From: Aquila chrysaetos chrysaetos
Taxonomy: Eukaryota; Chordata; Aves; Accipitriformes; Accipitridae
Direction: 5' to 3'
Assembly: GCF_900496995.4 (NCBI RefSeq)
Contig: NC_044014.1
Location: 3,778,501-3,842,500, forward strand
Length of the DNA: 64,000 bases
Below, piece by piece: positions 38,792-52,371 of the stretch. Position 1 is the stretch's first letter; the number at the start of each line of letters is the position of its first letter. Under the pieces are notes generated by a model, which saw nothing but the letters and a program-made list of their open reading frames with translations, made no database searches and was not told where the DNA came from. The position numbers and the translations under genes are program-made.

Positions 38792-40371
38792 CTAAAAAGA
38801 AAAGAAAGTCTCATATGTTCCTTCAAATATTCCAAACACTTTCCAAACATTTCAGCACATAGCAAGTGATCAGAGATGTTTCTACAACGTTTTCAAAACA
38901 TATGCATTATCCCTCAAAATAAAATGTCCTCAAGTTCTGCATCACTGCTCCCATACTGATGCATCTGTCAAATCTAGGCACCAACATATAACCTCTATTG
39001 CAACACAATGATTTTTTGCAATATAACCTAAGTCACAAATTAAGACCAGGATACAAATGCTATAATGACTGTTTTTCCAATTAGAGCACAGCTTTTTCAG
39101 TTTTGCTTGTGTCCCCAGCTAAAGAGATTTAAAATTGTCCCCCACAGGAAAAACCTACTTTGTAATTAACCCTAACTGGGCCTGTGAATTAGCTGTTCTC
39201 ATATGAAAAATGGCATTTAGAGAAAAGAAAAGACATTTGCACATATAAGTACCTCAGCTGCACGTGTAGTTAAAGCAGTATCTGAATATTATACATCTTT
39301 GGCAATCACCAAAGGGCATTTTCATTTACAGATCTTCTACAAATTTGAATACTAAAATACTTCTAAAATGTGGGAGTGAAGATTTCAGAAGAGTAGTTTT
39401 TATCACAAATCCAAAGCGAAGTATTAACCAAATATTTACTAACAATTCTGAAGTCCAGCATATTATACCTGCTATTTAAAAAAAAAAATACTCCTTCAAA
39501 AGAGCTTCATTTATTAGAATTCATTTTAACATTTAGATATTTTTGAATGCTGGGTATAGTCAAAGAGGTATTTATGGAATAGAAAGAAGCCAACTGGACA
39601 AATCATAAAAAATGTTAGTACTAATACAGTCTAATTCTGCCACCTAGTGACAAACTCTCCTACGTAAATTTTCGAAGGACATTATATATGTGTCACTAGA
39701 AAACACAGTCATCTGTAGGAAAAGGACAAAAGCATGCAGCCTTTATAACCAAACCAGCAAACTCGAATTTTACTACCACCAGCTCTTTGTATTTAGTTCA
39801 GAGGAAAGGGAAACAGAAAGACTCAGTACTCATTTGTGACTACCTAAAAAGTGAATATGTTATCTAAGCGTATGGAAGGTATTGGTTTGTTACAAGTGAC
39901 TCCAGAATTGTCAAGAGGTTATTTGGGAGATACCCAACACACAAGCAAGGTAAAAAAAACCCAACATCCCCACTAAAGTCAATAGAAGTTGTGCATGTTA
40001 TCCCTCCATGGACTGACTCTCTCTACATAAGAAATCACACCATGATAGATCAGAAGAAGGAATACATGCCAGATTACTAGGTATGCAATAGCTCTGAAAT
40101 TATTCAGGACTTGCAATGCCCCCTTCTGAAAAAAATCCACACACAGCAGAGTAGAAAAATATTCCATACTAATAGTTACAGTAAAAATGATATTATTTCA
40201 GATATGTATTAATAAATTACTTTAAATGTTAATAATATAATGCAAAATTCTAATTTTACATTTTACTTTTGAAAAAGATACATTTACAGCACATATTCAG
40301 CATTTCAATCACTCTCAGCTTCAAAATGCTTTACAAATTTGAAGACAGTACCACATTAACTTTGCACCTAC
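38792..40371 (-). other. FANK1 intron 2
   Basis: About 1.6 kb of AT-rich sequence; nothing recognised. Confidence 0.6.
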
Positions 40372-40547
40372 GTATATATGACTCCGTAAGTATGCAGCAT
40401 TGGATCTCCTTTCTTCAACTGAATGTTATAACCATCATCCTTATGATCCTCTTCCATCTGCTGTTTTTTCTGGGGCCCAAAGGAACTGCATATAGTGGTG
40501 TGTCACTTCTGTAACTGGAGGATGTGGTTTATTGATGGTTCTTCTTC
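40372..40547 (-). pseudogene. FANK1: FANK1 exon 2 (fibronectin III) with a +1 frameshift
   Basis: 176 bp on the minus strand between attcatttttag and gtaggt. It reads INKPHPPVTEVTHHYMQFLW then APEK, with the FANK1 hallmark KPHPPVVGKVTHH. After the A6 run (plus strand T 40464-40469) the family reading continues only in the next frame (KGDPMLHTYGVIYT). With five A the spacing between the conserved Trp and HTYG equals the mammalian one, so a single inserted A is the simplest lesion. As written a TAA stop follows within about eight codons. The corrected length also gives the right phase for exon 3. Confidence 0.88.
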
Positions 40548-43504
40548 CTAAAAATGAATAAATATTTCAAAACATTACTTTTACAACATAGTTTGTAGAA
40601 ATACTTTCACATATGAGAAAATTGATTTTGGACATTCAATCATAAATTATGTTATCGTTTGATTTAGCACTTGTACCTATAATAGGTGCTTGGAGAACCA
40701 CAAGTACACACAAAAACTATACACGAATTTTGCATCTATATCTAAGTAACAGAGTCAACTTTTAAATTCACTATTTGATGGAGAAATAATATCTAAAGTT
40801 ATTGCATTGGATTACTTTGGAAATCTGGCATGGTTGTCATATTAGCATACTACGCCTATGCATTCAGTTTTAATGCAGTCTCTACTTCTCACTATAAACC
40901 TTTCTATACACACAGAGCTCCTCTTACTGAATTTCTTTTCTACAAATCTGAGATACCACATGTTTGCAGGAAGGCTTTGAGCTACTGTGTATCAACATCC
41001 AGCTCAAGTCACAAAGCAAGCAAATCTAGGAAGAAAAAAAGACCAAAAATTTGCAATAACAATTCAGAAGTTCCCCTCTATTTTTCTATTTAAAAAAAAA
41101 AAAAAAAGGCATATATATATACATAATCTGGACAAAAGAAACCTATTGGTAGTGTAATATATAATGTTAAAAAATGATGTAAATCATCATGCACGTATGG
41201 TCTACAAAGTCTACAAAGAGCTGCTTAATTAACCAATAACTGCTCAACCTCAGATACTGAGTTTCTTGGCTGTATAAAAGGAAAATCTCTATTTTTGTGA
41301 CGACAACAAGAAGCAGAGATGGTCGCCCTCCTGCATTTATAGCCTGGATGATGAAATACATGGTGCCCTATACTTGCAAAGCACTGCTTTACAAACACAC
41401 ACCCAAAAAGTGAGGACAACAAAAATCCGTACGCAGGAATTTTAAATTAGGCAAGACATATTCAGTTAAGGTAAGCAATTTTAAAACCCAACCACGTTTT
41501 CGTTTCTGGATAAACTGCTTCCAATAACAAAAATCAGGATATAAGAAAGATAATTTTGAAAACAAAACGTGACTCTTGGTAAGCATCAATATAATGAGAA
41601 AAATACATAAATGAGAAAAATATCTGTGCAAAGGGTGAAAAGAGACAAGGAATGTTGGCATTATACATCTTCAGGGAATACAAGATCCCATAAAAATGGC
41701 AGAAGAGTGGAAGATGCATTTCCAATGATAAGAAGAGGAAAACCTCTGATTTTGCAAATTATTAGGATGTCTGACAGTCAGGCTGGCAAGAAAGTATTTC
41801 TCAAAAAGCAGGCAGGTGAAAGAGTCAAACTCTGAAAACACCCCTGAGAAGCTGGGATGCCCAATGATATCAACACTTGCAGCTGACTCTTAAAAATGCC
41901 ATTTTTACATAAATTTCCTTTCATAAAGGAAAAAAAGCAAACTCTAAAGGTGTCAGTACGATAAATATTACCTGAACTCCATAAAAATATTGCTAGGTTT
42001 CCTTAAGAAGTTGCCATTTACAGAGGCTGTGAATGGAGTAACCTTAAAAAATTTAAATTGCTCTTCAGTTATGTTTTAAAACATTGCAAGATATACTTAC
42101 CCATTTGAAACTACTGTGAGAAAGCCAGTAGTGTTTTCTGTGAGCTATACTACACTGTACCAAAACAGTATGAATACTGTATTTTTTTAAGCCAATGACT
42201 AACCTAAGTCCTGTTGCATTTAACAAAAACCACTCATTATTTATTCTCCCTCTGATTCACACTATTCTGCACTCATTCCATTTAAGCCTAGGTAAGCTAA
42301 ATGTCAACTCAACTACTTCTCTTATGACAAAAATACCTTACAAATATATTCTTAACATGTTATTAGTTAATTATACCCCTCGGTTGTAAAACTTCTATCA
42401 CTTTTGTACAACATGGTAACCACCAAAAGTGCTGGGCTTAGATAGAAAGTAACTAGGTTCAGCAGCATCCATACAGCATAACTAACGGATTTAATGTTCT
42501 CCACCCAGGTGGTATGAATGCTTCGAGCAAGTTTTTACATCCTCTCCATGCAAGACATCCAATTTTCAGGGCACATTCCCTTTCAACACATAGTCTGAAT
42601 TATTAGTGTGTCTAAATTTCCCCTTGTTAGAAGGACCTGAGCTATTGTGGCAGGTGCCTGCTCTTTTGATAAAACGGTTTCATTTCCCTGAAGAAAAGTT
42701 GTCTCTCATTGCAAAGCCATGAAGCAGCATTTAATTTGAAGGAAAGTCCTCTAAGCTTCCTGTTCCCATTATACTTTTACACATTGTCAACTACAATTTG
42801 CGTAGTTTCCAGATGCATGCAATAGAGAATGGTGTATTAGCAAACACAAGCCTTCAAGACTTACTACCAGCTTCAGAAATCCTAAAAACCAGAAAAGGAG
42901 CAACCTCGTACTAGACGAACAGAGCTCTCTGTCCAGCTAAGTTCTTTGGCCAAAGAAGCCTTCAGAAAGAGCTGCGGATCACATAATCCAACCCGTTTTA
43001 TGGTTACATTTGTGCTGCCAACCTCTCGAGGTAACTAGGTCCTACTCAAAGGAACTTAAAAATTCAAACATTTCATGAATGATTTTCAAATCCCTTCTTC
43101 CCTCTGTTTATTTTTGGAGCACAGAGAAACAGTATAAGCAAATGATTTATCAGAAGTCTATATGTCCCCACTCCCACCTACGGTTTTTCTGCAGTCTGGA
43201 ATAGTAAAGTTTTACTAGAACAGTGAGACTATTTTTCTTCAAAGTTAACCTAAAACATTTACAGCTGTTTTGTGTATAAAGGAATAAATTATACACACAC
43301 ATGCTACATTTCTGTTACCATATGCATACCTCTACCATTTCCATTTCATGATTTGCTCTCACTTAAATGTCCTTTCCTTTAAATGAAGAGAAAACACTGT
43401 CTTCATTGGCAATAGTTAACAGATGAATTAGCTAAAGCCCTGTCCACTGGATACATTTTAGCAAGAGCAAAATTGGACTTGCTCCACCAGGAGCAATTGG
43501 ACTC

Positions 43505-45500
43505 TGGACTTGCTCCACCAGGTCCAAGTCCTCCTTATGTTGGGGACCCCAGAGCTGAAGGCAGTACTGCAGGTGGGGTCTCACCAGAGTAGAGTAGGGG
43601 GGAGAATCCCCTCCCTCGACCTGCTGGTCACACTTTTTTTGATGCAGCCTAGGATATGGTTGGCCTTATGGACGACTGCAAGTGCACATTGTCGGCTCGT
43701 GTCCAGCTTTCCACCCACCAGTACCCCCAAGTACTTCTCCACAGGGCTGCTCTCAATCCTTTCATCCCCCAGCCTGTATTGATACCAGGGGTTGCCCCAA
43801 CCCAGGTGCAGGACCTTGCACTTGGCCTTGTTGAACCTCATGAATTTCACATGGGCCCACTTCTCAAGCTTGTCCACGTCCCTCTGGATGGCATCCCATC
43901 CCTCAGGGGTGTCAACCACCCACTCAGCTTGGTGTCATCAGCAAACTTGCTGAGGGTGCACTTGATCCCACTGTCTAGGTCATTGATGAAGATATTAAAG
44001 AGCACTGGTCCCAATATGGACCCCTGAGAGACACCACTTGCCACCGATCCCCATCTGGACATTGAGCCGTTGACCATTACCCTCTGGATGCAACCATCCA
44101 ACCAATTCCTCATCCACCGAACAGTCCACCCATCAAATCCTTCTCTCTCCAATTTAGAGAGAAGGATGTTGTGGGGGACCGTGTCAAAGGCCTTACAGAA
44201 ATCCAGATAGATGACATCCTTAGCTCTTCCCTTTTCCACTGATGTAGTTACTCCATCATAGAAGGCTACTAGGTTGGTCAGGCAGGACTTGCCCTCGGTG
44301 AAGCCATGCTGGCTGTCTTGATCACCTCTTTGTCCTCTGTGTGCCTTAGCATAGCTTCTAGGAGGACCTGCTCCATGATCTTCCAGGCACAGAGGTGAGG
44401 CTGCCAGGTCAGTAGTTCCCAGAGTCCTCCTTTCTAGCTTTTTAAAAAATGTTTCCCTTTTTCCAGTCACCAGGGACTTCACCTGACTGCCATGACTTTT
44501 CAAATATCATGGAGAGTGGCTTGGCAACTACATCAGCCAGTTCCCTCAGGACTCTAGGATGCACCTCGTCAGGTCCCATAGACTTATGTATGTTCAGGTT
44601 CCTCAGGTAGTCATGAACCTGATTTTCTCTTACAGTGAGCAGGAGCGACTTTGCTCCTCCAGTCCCTGCCTTGCGGTCCATCCACTTGACACATGTGGGA
44701 AGAGAGGTTGCCAGTGAAGACTGAGGCAAAAAAGTTGTTGAGTACCTCAGCCTTCTCCTCACCCTTTGTTACCAGTTTGCCAGTTTTGCTCATCAGGGCG
44801 GGTACGCTTTCTTTGACCTTCCTTTTCTGGCTGACATACCTATAGAAGCCCTTCTTATTATTCTTTGCATCCCTTGCCAAGTTCAGCTCCAGCTGTGCCT
44901 TGACCTTCCTGACCCCATCCCTACACAACCGGGCAGCATCCCTGTACTCTTCCCAAGATACCTGTCCCTGCTTCCACTGCCTGTGCATTTCCTTCTTACC
45001 CTTTAGTTTGACCAGCAGGTCTTGACTCACCCATGCCGGTCTCTTACCTTCCTTTCCTGATTTCTTACACCTGGGGATCAAGAGCTCTTGCACTCTATGG
45101 AAAGCATCCTTAAAGATCTGCCAGCTCTGTTCTGCTCCCTTGTCCCTTAGGGCAGTTTCCCAGGGGGTCCTATTGACTAATTCCTTGAAGAGCAGGAAGT
45201 TTGCTTTCCTAAATTTCACGGTCCTCACTTTACTCTTCGCCTGACCCATACCCCTCAGGACTGCGAACTCCAGCAGTGCATGATCACTGCAGGCCAGGCT
45301 GCTTCCAATCATGACGTCACCAATTAGCTCATTTGTGTTGGTGACCAACATGTCCAGTATCGCACCCCCTCTGGTAGGGCTGTCTATTACCTGGCTTAAG
45401 AATTTATCCTCAATGCATTCCAGGAGTCTCCGGGATTGCCTATAGCTCTGCCATGCTGCTTTTCCAGCAGATGTCAGGGTGGTTGAAGTCCCCCATGCAA
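43505..45500 (-). mobile_element. CR1 LINE, 2-kb internal part of ORF2, missing its 3' end
   Basis: The minus strand carries, in order, the end of the endonuclease domain (SDHALLEFAVL), the linker (FRKANFLLFKELV, CRDGVRKVKAQLELNLA) and the reverse transcriptase. The RT includes [62 protein letters not shown] and the catalytic-box variant FADD. The frames shift several times (overlapping open frames 44611-45582, 44442-44762, 43847-44503, 43581-43919), so it is dead. The copy stops at about 43505, before the end of ORF2 and without a CR1 3' UTR, where a 17-base direct repeat occurs. Confidence 0.93.
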
Positions 45501-45649
45501 TTTGCATGTTATTAAAAATACTATATCTGTAAAGAATTAGAAAAAATCTTGCCATTTGAATCAAGGAAATACCATTTTCCACGGATGATGAGTGGCTCAG
45601 AATTTTCTACACTTTAAACCCACTGAATAACAGTAAGCGCAGGAGAAAT

Positions 45650-45735
45650 AGAATCATAGAATCATTTAGGTTGGAAAAGACCTTCAAGATCATCGAGTCC
45701 AACCGTCAACCATGCCCACTAAACCATGTCCTGAA
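45650..45735 (-). mobile_element. CR1 3'-terminal fragment
   Basis: About 85 bp of CR1 3' UTR and tail on the minus strand (plus: tagaatcatttaggttgg). It lies 150 bp from the 5' edge of the 2-kb CR1, in the same orientation. Confidence 0.8.
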
Positions 45736-48700
45736 GTAAGTCAGCTTTAGTCCATTTTGGGCACTCTCTCTCTTCAGCAGCCTCTGCGAGCACAATTTGC
45801 ATTTTGGCCCTAGGCACAGAGCAAAGCAAGCTGGATGCAACGCCATTGCTCCTGCTCTGGAGATCAGAAATCATACATTAAGGTGGGGAGAGGGGTTGAA
45901 TGATGAGTGTGTGGTTTGGGGTTTTTTACCTCAAATTATTCCATAATCTGGTCACTGGATTCACAACCTAAGAAATCAAAGCATATCTGCACACAGATTT
46001 CAATGAGTATGATTTTAGTGCTTTAACTATTCTGAGAAGCTTTTCCCCACCACCACTTAACTTGAATCACATTTGTCTCACTTCACTGTCACTTCATCAA
46101 ACATGCATTGCTCTTCATTAAGCCTGAAAGCATATACAACACAGTACTTAGCATTAGATATATTTTACCTACAGGAGAAAGAAACAGACAAAAAACCCCT
46201 CCTTTTTACCTTGCTAGAGCCAAGACTGTGATATATTGCCCCACTTGTATAAGATTGTACTTAATGATTTATTCAATAAGGGCCATGACTGAAAGTAACT
46301 GAAAAGCAAGAGTGCAGAAATAATGAGTAGGTGAATTTCAATACTCAACAGTTCATTCAAAGCTCACAGAAACATGTGTAGTTCTTGAAAATAAACAATA
46401 TCATTTAGTCCATCCAATTATATTCTGATGTGTTAACCAAAATACTACCTTTACACTCCTACAAAAAGCAAAGATAATACATTTGCCTCCTGTTTCAGAG
46501 ACTCTAAATTTTTTTTAATCTAAGTATTTACTATTATAAGAGATACCAGATTTCATTACCATGACCTCATAGCCCTTCCTAACATATTGCAGAAAGGTTC
46601 TGGTGCTGCAGTTTACTTTAGCACTATCAAAGGAAAAAGTCAAAGTTATCTTTCTGGAAACTTTCAAAGTTAAGATGACATAAAAGGTGAAACTTTCTCA
46701 GAAGGAGCAACATCGTTACTGAGAATGAAGAAAAAATAATAAAGCAGGTGTTTTTCTTAATCAACATGTAAAATTATATTTTCTTTCTTCTACAGAGGTA
46801 AACAGAAATTCAAGATCAAGAGATCACTCATTATCTAACATTCACTTTTTTGCTTGCATCTGAAAGCTATAATGAAGTTTGACCTCACATAAAGGGTTAC
46901 TCTACCTTGAGAAAATAAGCTACATTCCATAATTCTTTTAACTACACACTTCTCTCAGATACATTAACAACATTTTCTGGAAGAAAATTTGGCTTGATTT
47001 ATATCAATGGCAAAATTCCCATTAAATTCAAAGGCCAAAAATTTAGTTCTGCATCTGTAATGAAGCAGATATTCACACTAAATATTATCTGCATATACAA
47101 CAACAAGAAGGACTTGATTTGGCAGAGTATAGCCATGCCAATTCACATTGACTTCCCTAATATTTTGGCTTGAACAATGACTGTAGGGTAAAAGCCAAAG
47201 AAGGAAGACTGACTCCATTTATGTCTGCAACAAAACTCCTACCGACCTGATTAGGCTTGGAACTTTGTAACACCTCAGGCAAAATCAATGCAAAATGGTG
47301 GCCAAAGCAATGACGTGGGAATTTCTGGGTCTCGAGTTGACGATCACAGCGTTACGACAGCTCTGTAATGAAACCCAACAGTGACAGTGACCAAAAGCAG
47401 CTGAGAGGCACTGAGCCAGGGAAGTGTCACATGAAAACAATCTCCTAACGTTAAAACAAAACAAACTTTTATTTTGGAGCACATTGATCCTTGCCAGTTC
47501 CCAGTGACAGTAACTGTGTGACCAGAGGAAAACAGCCATGTCAACTTCAGCTCAGTTCAAACAGTAATGAAAAAAAAAACCAAAACGTTCAACCACAGCA
47601 TGCAAAGTCAATCTTTCATAAAGGCAAAGTTCTCAGCCTTTTGACTCAGTTTTTATTTGCAGTACTGCAGCATTGTGTTTTGCAGGAGCGCAGTATTCGC
47701 TTATCGGAAGACATCTGTAATGTGCAACAAATGCACATCTCATGCTTCATTAAATAAGTTATTAAGTTACAAGTTCCTTAGAAGTTAGTAAGGATAAACA
47801 AGTACTAATAAATGAAATCTTTTGGAACGTGAAACAAATCAGTAAAATTTGTACTTACAATGAAGTAGCCACAAAATACTTTTTCTTTTTATATTAAGAA
47901 ATAAACTAGACTAACTTTATGTATGCATTTTCCATTCTGCATGATCTAAAGCATTAGAAATCCATACCCACAGAGAAAGGAATAAACCTCAGTATAGAGA
48001 AAGGCAGACACCTGTGACATAACAGTTCGGGGGGTGTACATATTTTAGTGGGCAAATATAAAAAATAGCCACATCACTCAAATCCTAAAGAGGCAGTTGG
48101 AATATCTTAGAATAAAGAAAATTAATTCTAGAGTAAAGAGACTTCTCATTCTATCATCCATCAGAGCAGCAATGACCACTCGGAAAGTTTCACGCCTGCT
48201 GCCAAAAGTTGTAAAGAAAACTGAAGCCATGAATTCACAAAACAACTGCTCAGCCACACTCTGCTGACACAGCAGGTCTGCTCGTCTCTGCAGTAACCTC
48301 TTCTACAGTTGGAAACATCTTCTGAATTTGAGGTAGGTAATCTGAATAGCCCATATAACTCCTTCTCAAATTCTTTGGGTTAAATCATGGCCCCTTTTCA
48401 TCAAGTGCAAAAGCCTGCTGACTGCTGGGTGACTAAAGGTTTGCCTTCCACTTGATCCCTTGTCAGCTGCCCATAAATCTATCACCACCACTATTTACCA
48501 CTATCTGTAAAGGCTTCACCTTGCTCATTTTCCATTACATTGCATAGCTTCCTCTTTCATTGCTGAACATCCCTTCTGTATGCTCCACTTTACCTCCCCA
48601 AAACCCAGAAATTCATATTCCAGGCCATGAAAATATTTCAGCCTTCTCATTCAAATTAAAATAGAACACCACCACTGATATTTTTACAAACATAGTTCCC

Positions 48701-49963
48701 AACTTGTTCCAAGAGACTTTCCAGAGAATATTTTTCATCAGCTTATAAAGCAAAAGCACTCTCTGACAAACAGCCTGATGTTTCTCTATCCCCCGCACTG
48801 CTACAGCACTAGTTTTTGTTGCTGCCCCATCAGACATTTTGGCCCCTACCCAAACTTCTTGTCTGTAGTTCCCGTCATCTGGAACAAACTGTACTAATAC
48901 TGTCTAGCTGACTCTTCATCTCATTTCAAATCCGAGTTCAAAATATCCTTTATTCTCTTCCCTATTAATTATCTCTATTTCTTCCTCCTCCTCCTGCTGT
49001 TCCAGCTCTGGAAAGCGTTAAGTCTACAGTATGTGTGAATGTTATTCTAATGAATTGAAAAGAGAATGCTGGTCTTGCTTTTTCTAAACAACATAAAGAG
49101 AATAGAAAACAGATGAGACATCCCATTACATTAAAAAAACACTAATAAATTAGAATAAAATTCCATTTAGGCCTCCTATCATCTGTCTTCTTAAGATGTC
49201 TTGGTGTTTAAATAACACTTAAAGCCATTCTCTAAAACAGCTCAGGAAAAAAAGTCCTTGCAAAAGATACATATAGCTACTAGTTTGCTTTTCATATCAT
49301 CATTCAAATGAAGAGTAAACAAACAGATCTGATGCCTGGCTGACAGTTTTGTGGATAATGTCCTAATGCAGCTATACTACAGATAATGAGATAGCCAATG
49401 GTTTTATTAAGCAAATGGTGGTGATAAATATGGTAATATACAAGAAAAATTTGTTTTAAGCTGTCTTTTTTTTTTTTTTTTCTAATTATGAAAGTTAAGG
49501 GCATTCAGCCCGTGCCTCACACCAAGCCGGTCCATCCTACAGTCCTTTCCTGGAGATGATCTGGGGACAGAGGGTTCTGGCAGTAACCTCCCCCAGCCTC
49601 CTTCCTCACCACCATCTCCTCGTCCCGGTTCCCATCACCAAAATGAACGTGCTTATCAGACTCAGCAAAATCCCAGCAGTTCTAGGTTTGCTCGGCACGT
49701 GTGATAATTGCAGTACTAGTGGGAACCTAACGCCTGTTACTCTACATGGATGAAATGTCAGGTCTTTCCAGAGGTACTGTTTTGGTTTAAATGGTACATA
49801 AATTAATCTTATGTATCCTTATCTACAAAAGGATACCGGATCTCACTAGTGAAAATCATTAAAATTGCTCATGCTACTGATTTGGGATGGGCAGTATACT
49901 GAACAATTAATAAAATACCAAATTGTATATTTAATTTACTCTTTCTCCTTTTAAAAATAAAAT

Positions 49964-50209
49964 TTACTTAAACTTCAGTTTATGACAAACTATATTAAGT
50001 CTTGAACTCACTGTAACCCACTGGTAGAAATAATACTCAAGCAGTTTACATTTATTTCCAGTACTGAACTGAGCAAAGTCACTGCATTGTACCCAGAGCC
50101 TGCTGGAATGATAAAACAGCTTCTGACCATTAAAGACTCCACATGAAAAGACAATATTTTCTTGATTTGAATCTTGTAGGATTATACGAATCTCAAACCA
50201 TCCTCTCAA
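49964..50209 (-). other. Unassigned 81-codon open frame, exon-like
   Basis: An open frame on the minus strand in FANK1 intron 1, with mixed composition rather than low complexity (for example FAQFSTGNKCKLLEYYFYQW). No domain is recognised and the splice sites are not convincing. It could be an old repeat or a conserved non-coding element. Confidence 0.2.
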
Positions 50210-50999
50210 GTCACTAGCTATTAGGCTACACTTCCTTTTCTTAATAAATCTGATCGGAATTTTAAAATATTATATTTTTGTTATTATTTTCAATATTATT
50301 GAATATGTAAAAAAATTACATTGTGATTTTAAGTTAATTCCAATTTCAATCCACAATTAGAAAACCACAAAAACCCCCAAGAAGTGTCTTACATACTTTT
50401 ACTTCACTTTCACATAAACGTGAAAATGAAGAATCTCAACAACAAGCAAGTATATTGCTTACACGTGCACAATTTCAGCTCAAAACCCATAACATTCTCA
50501 TTCAATACTGGGCAACCAGTGAGTTAAAACTAGATATTTTTTTTTTCTTATTATTTGCTGACTTGAAACACTTTGTTCTAAACCCATCTATCACTGGCTG
50601 ACAGTACTTTTAAGAGCAGTAATGCAAAACTAATAATATTTTGCCGGCCAACAAAAACTTAAGTGGAAATTAAAACACAATAGAAGTATGACTCATCTGT
50701 GCTGCTACAGTCTCTTTCATATGATGGAAATTTTCTATTTTAGTTTTACAGTTTGCTCAATAAACAGTAATATAGTTACAGTATAACCAAGGTTAAATGT
50801 TGCTATCAGTAGGCCAACAGAGAAGCTAACAGAGTCTTCAAATCAGAGGGGTTTTTTTCCACATTTGTTTGCTGTCAACAGACAGCAGGCACCAAGATTT
50901 CATATTCATAGCAGTATAAAAAGCAACCAGAAAAGAAAAAAAATCATGCAGAGACTATTAAAGTGTCATTTTTAGTAATAGGACTCCATAAATCATGGT

Positions 51000-51570
51000 G
51001 ATGTTCTCACCTCCAGGTTCTACTCGTGCTTGGCACTGCCTCCCCCTGCCATCAGCTCCAGCTGGTTTATGCACACAGGTTACTGGTTCAGCTTTTATTA
51101 TACACAAGACGACCCCCGTACCCATCCCCTGTCCTACTTTTATCTCAGAAAAGCTCTTCAATGAGCCATTAACATGGGCCAACATCTAGCTATCGCCCAG
51201 CCCTCCTAATTGCAACACCTGCCTGGGTTGCAGGGGAATGCCGGCACCGCGGTATTGTGGATGGTGAGCGCAGGTCCAGGGGACAGCCTGGGCTTCTCCT
51301 TCTCCTCAACACCTTCGTGGCCTTGGAGTCCGACAACTGAGGACACCCAGGGAATAAACTTAAGCTATCTGGGTAGGTGAAACAGAAAGATGTCTACTTT
51401 TGGAGGCCATCGGTCTTCTGAACTGTGTTGGCTCTGCATAACCCTCGCTTGGTCCCGTTAGGAAAAGTAATGAGTTCAAACAGATGACAGCTCCTGCTGT
51501 AAAGTGCAGGGGAGCAATCGGGAGTTGCACCAGGCACACAAATACAAATATGTTACTAGCATACATCTTT
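51000..51570. other. GC-richer stretch of unknown nature
   Basis: Contrasts with its AT-rich flanks. It contains ccggcaccgcgg near 51241 and an AATAAA at 51353-51358. The layout recalls an LTR R-U5 region, but I could not find paired TG/CA ends or a target-site duplication. Confidence 0.25.
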
Positions 51571-52371
51571 TTTTATGTTAAAAGGGAAGATTAGAAAAGC
51601 CTTCAGGACAAATGTAATTCAAGGTTAAGAACAGCCACTCCACTTTCAGCTGCAAAGATGCAGTTCCATGTCCTGGTGGACATATGCAAATGCTAGAGGG
51701 ATTTGGCATCAAAAGATTGTGTGCTGGAAAATAGGATGGACAGAAGAACTGTTCTTGACAGCATCTGCTGGTTCTCATCTAACAAGAACAAACTATAATT
51801 TTGCTTTTTAAAATGTGATATATTTCACATTCATATTTCATATGCTTCATTTGCTTCATTCTAAAGTAAATTTAATCTGAAACCCTCTATTTAAACAACA
51901 TTCTTGGGGAAAAAAGAAGTGACACCCTTAAATTCCCATTGCTATTGCAAACTATCGCTGCCAAAATGGGGGAAGAAAAATGGAACAGAGAAGAAAGAAT
52001 TTTGTAATGCCATTGATACTACAAATCCAAATTCTGTATAAATTACACACAGAAAATCCTCCTCCTCTGAAAGATTTAATAGCAAAGCTGCAAAGAGTAC
52101 CTATATATTAACAAGGCTTTATTAAAGATACAGAATATGTTACGTGGTATTTACTGCTTTCCTACAGCACGTTACCATAAGCGCTTGCACAACAACGTAC
52201 AATTTAAATCAATAGCAAAGTTCTCATTGATATCTTTGAAAGCAGCTTATACCCTAATTTACTAAAAGCACTCATCTGCAGCTAGTGTTTCTGTTATTTA
52301 TTAGAATTACTTAAATCCTTCTGTATTATGTTAAAAAGTATATCTTGTAAATCCTTAAGGGCCTAGCTATA

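Noticed and set aside
43581..45582. Long minus-strand open frames (up to 323 codons) as host genes
   Set aside because: They are the endonuclease and reverse-transcriptase parts of a dead CR1 LINE.
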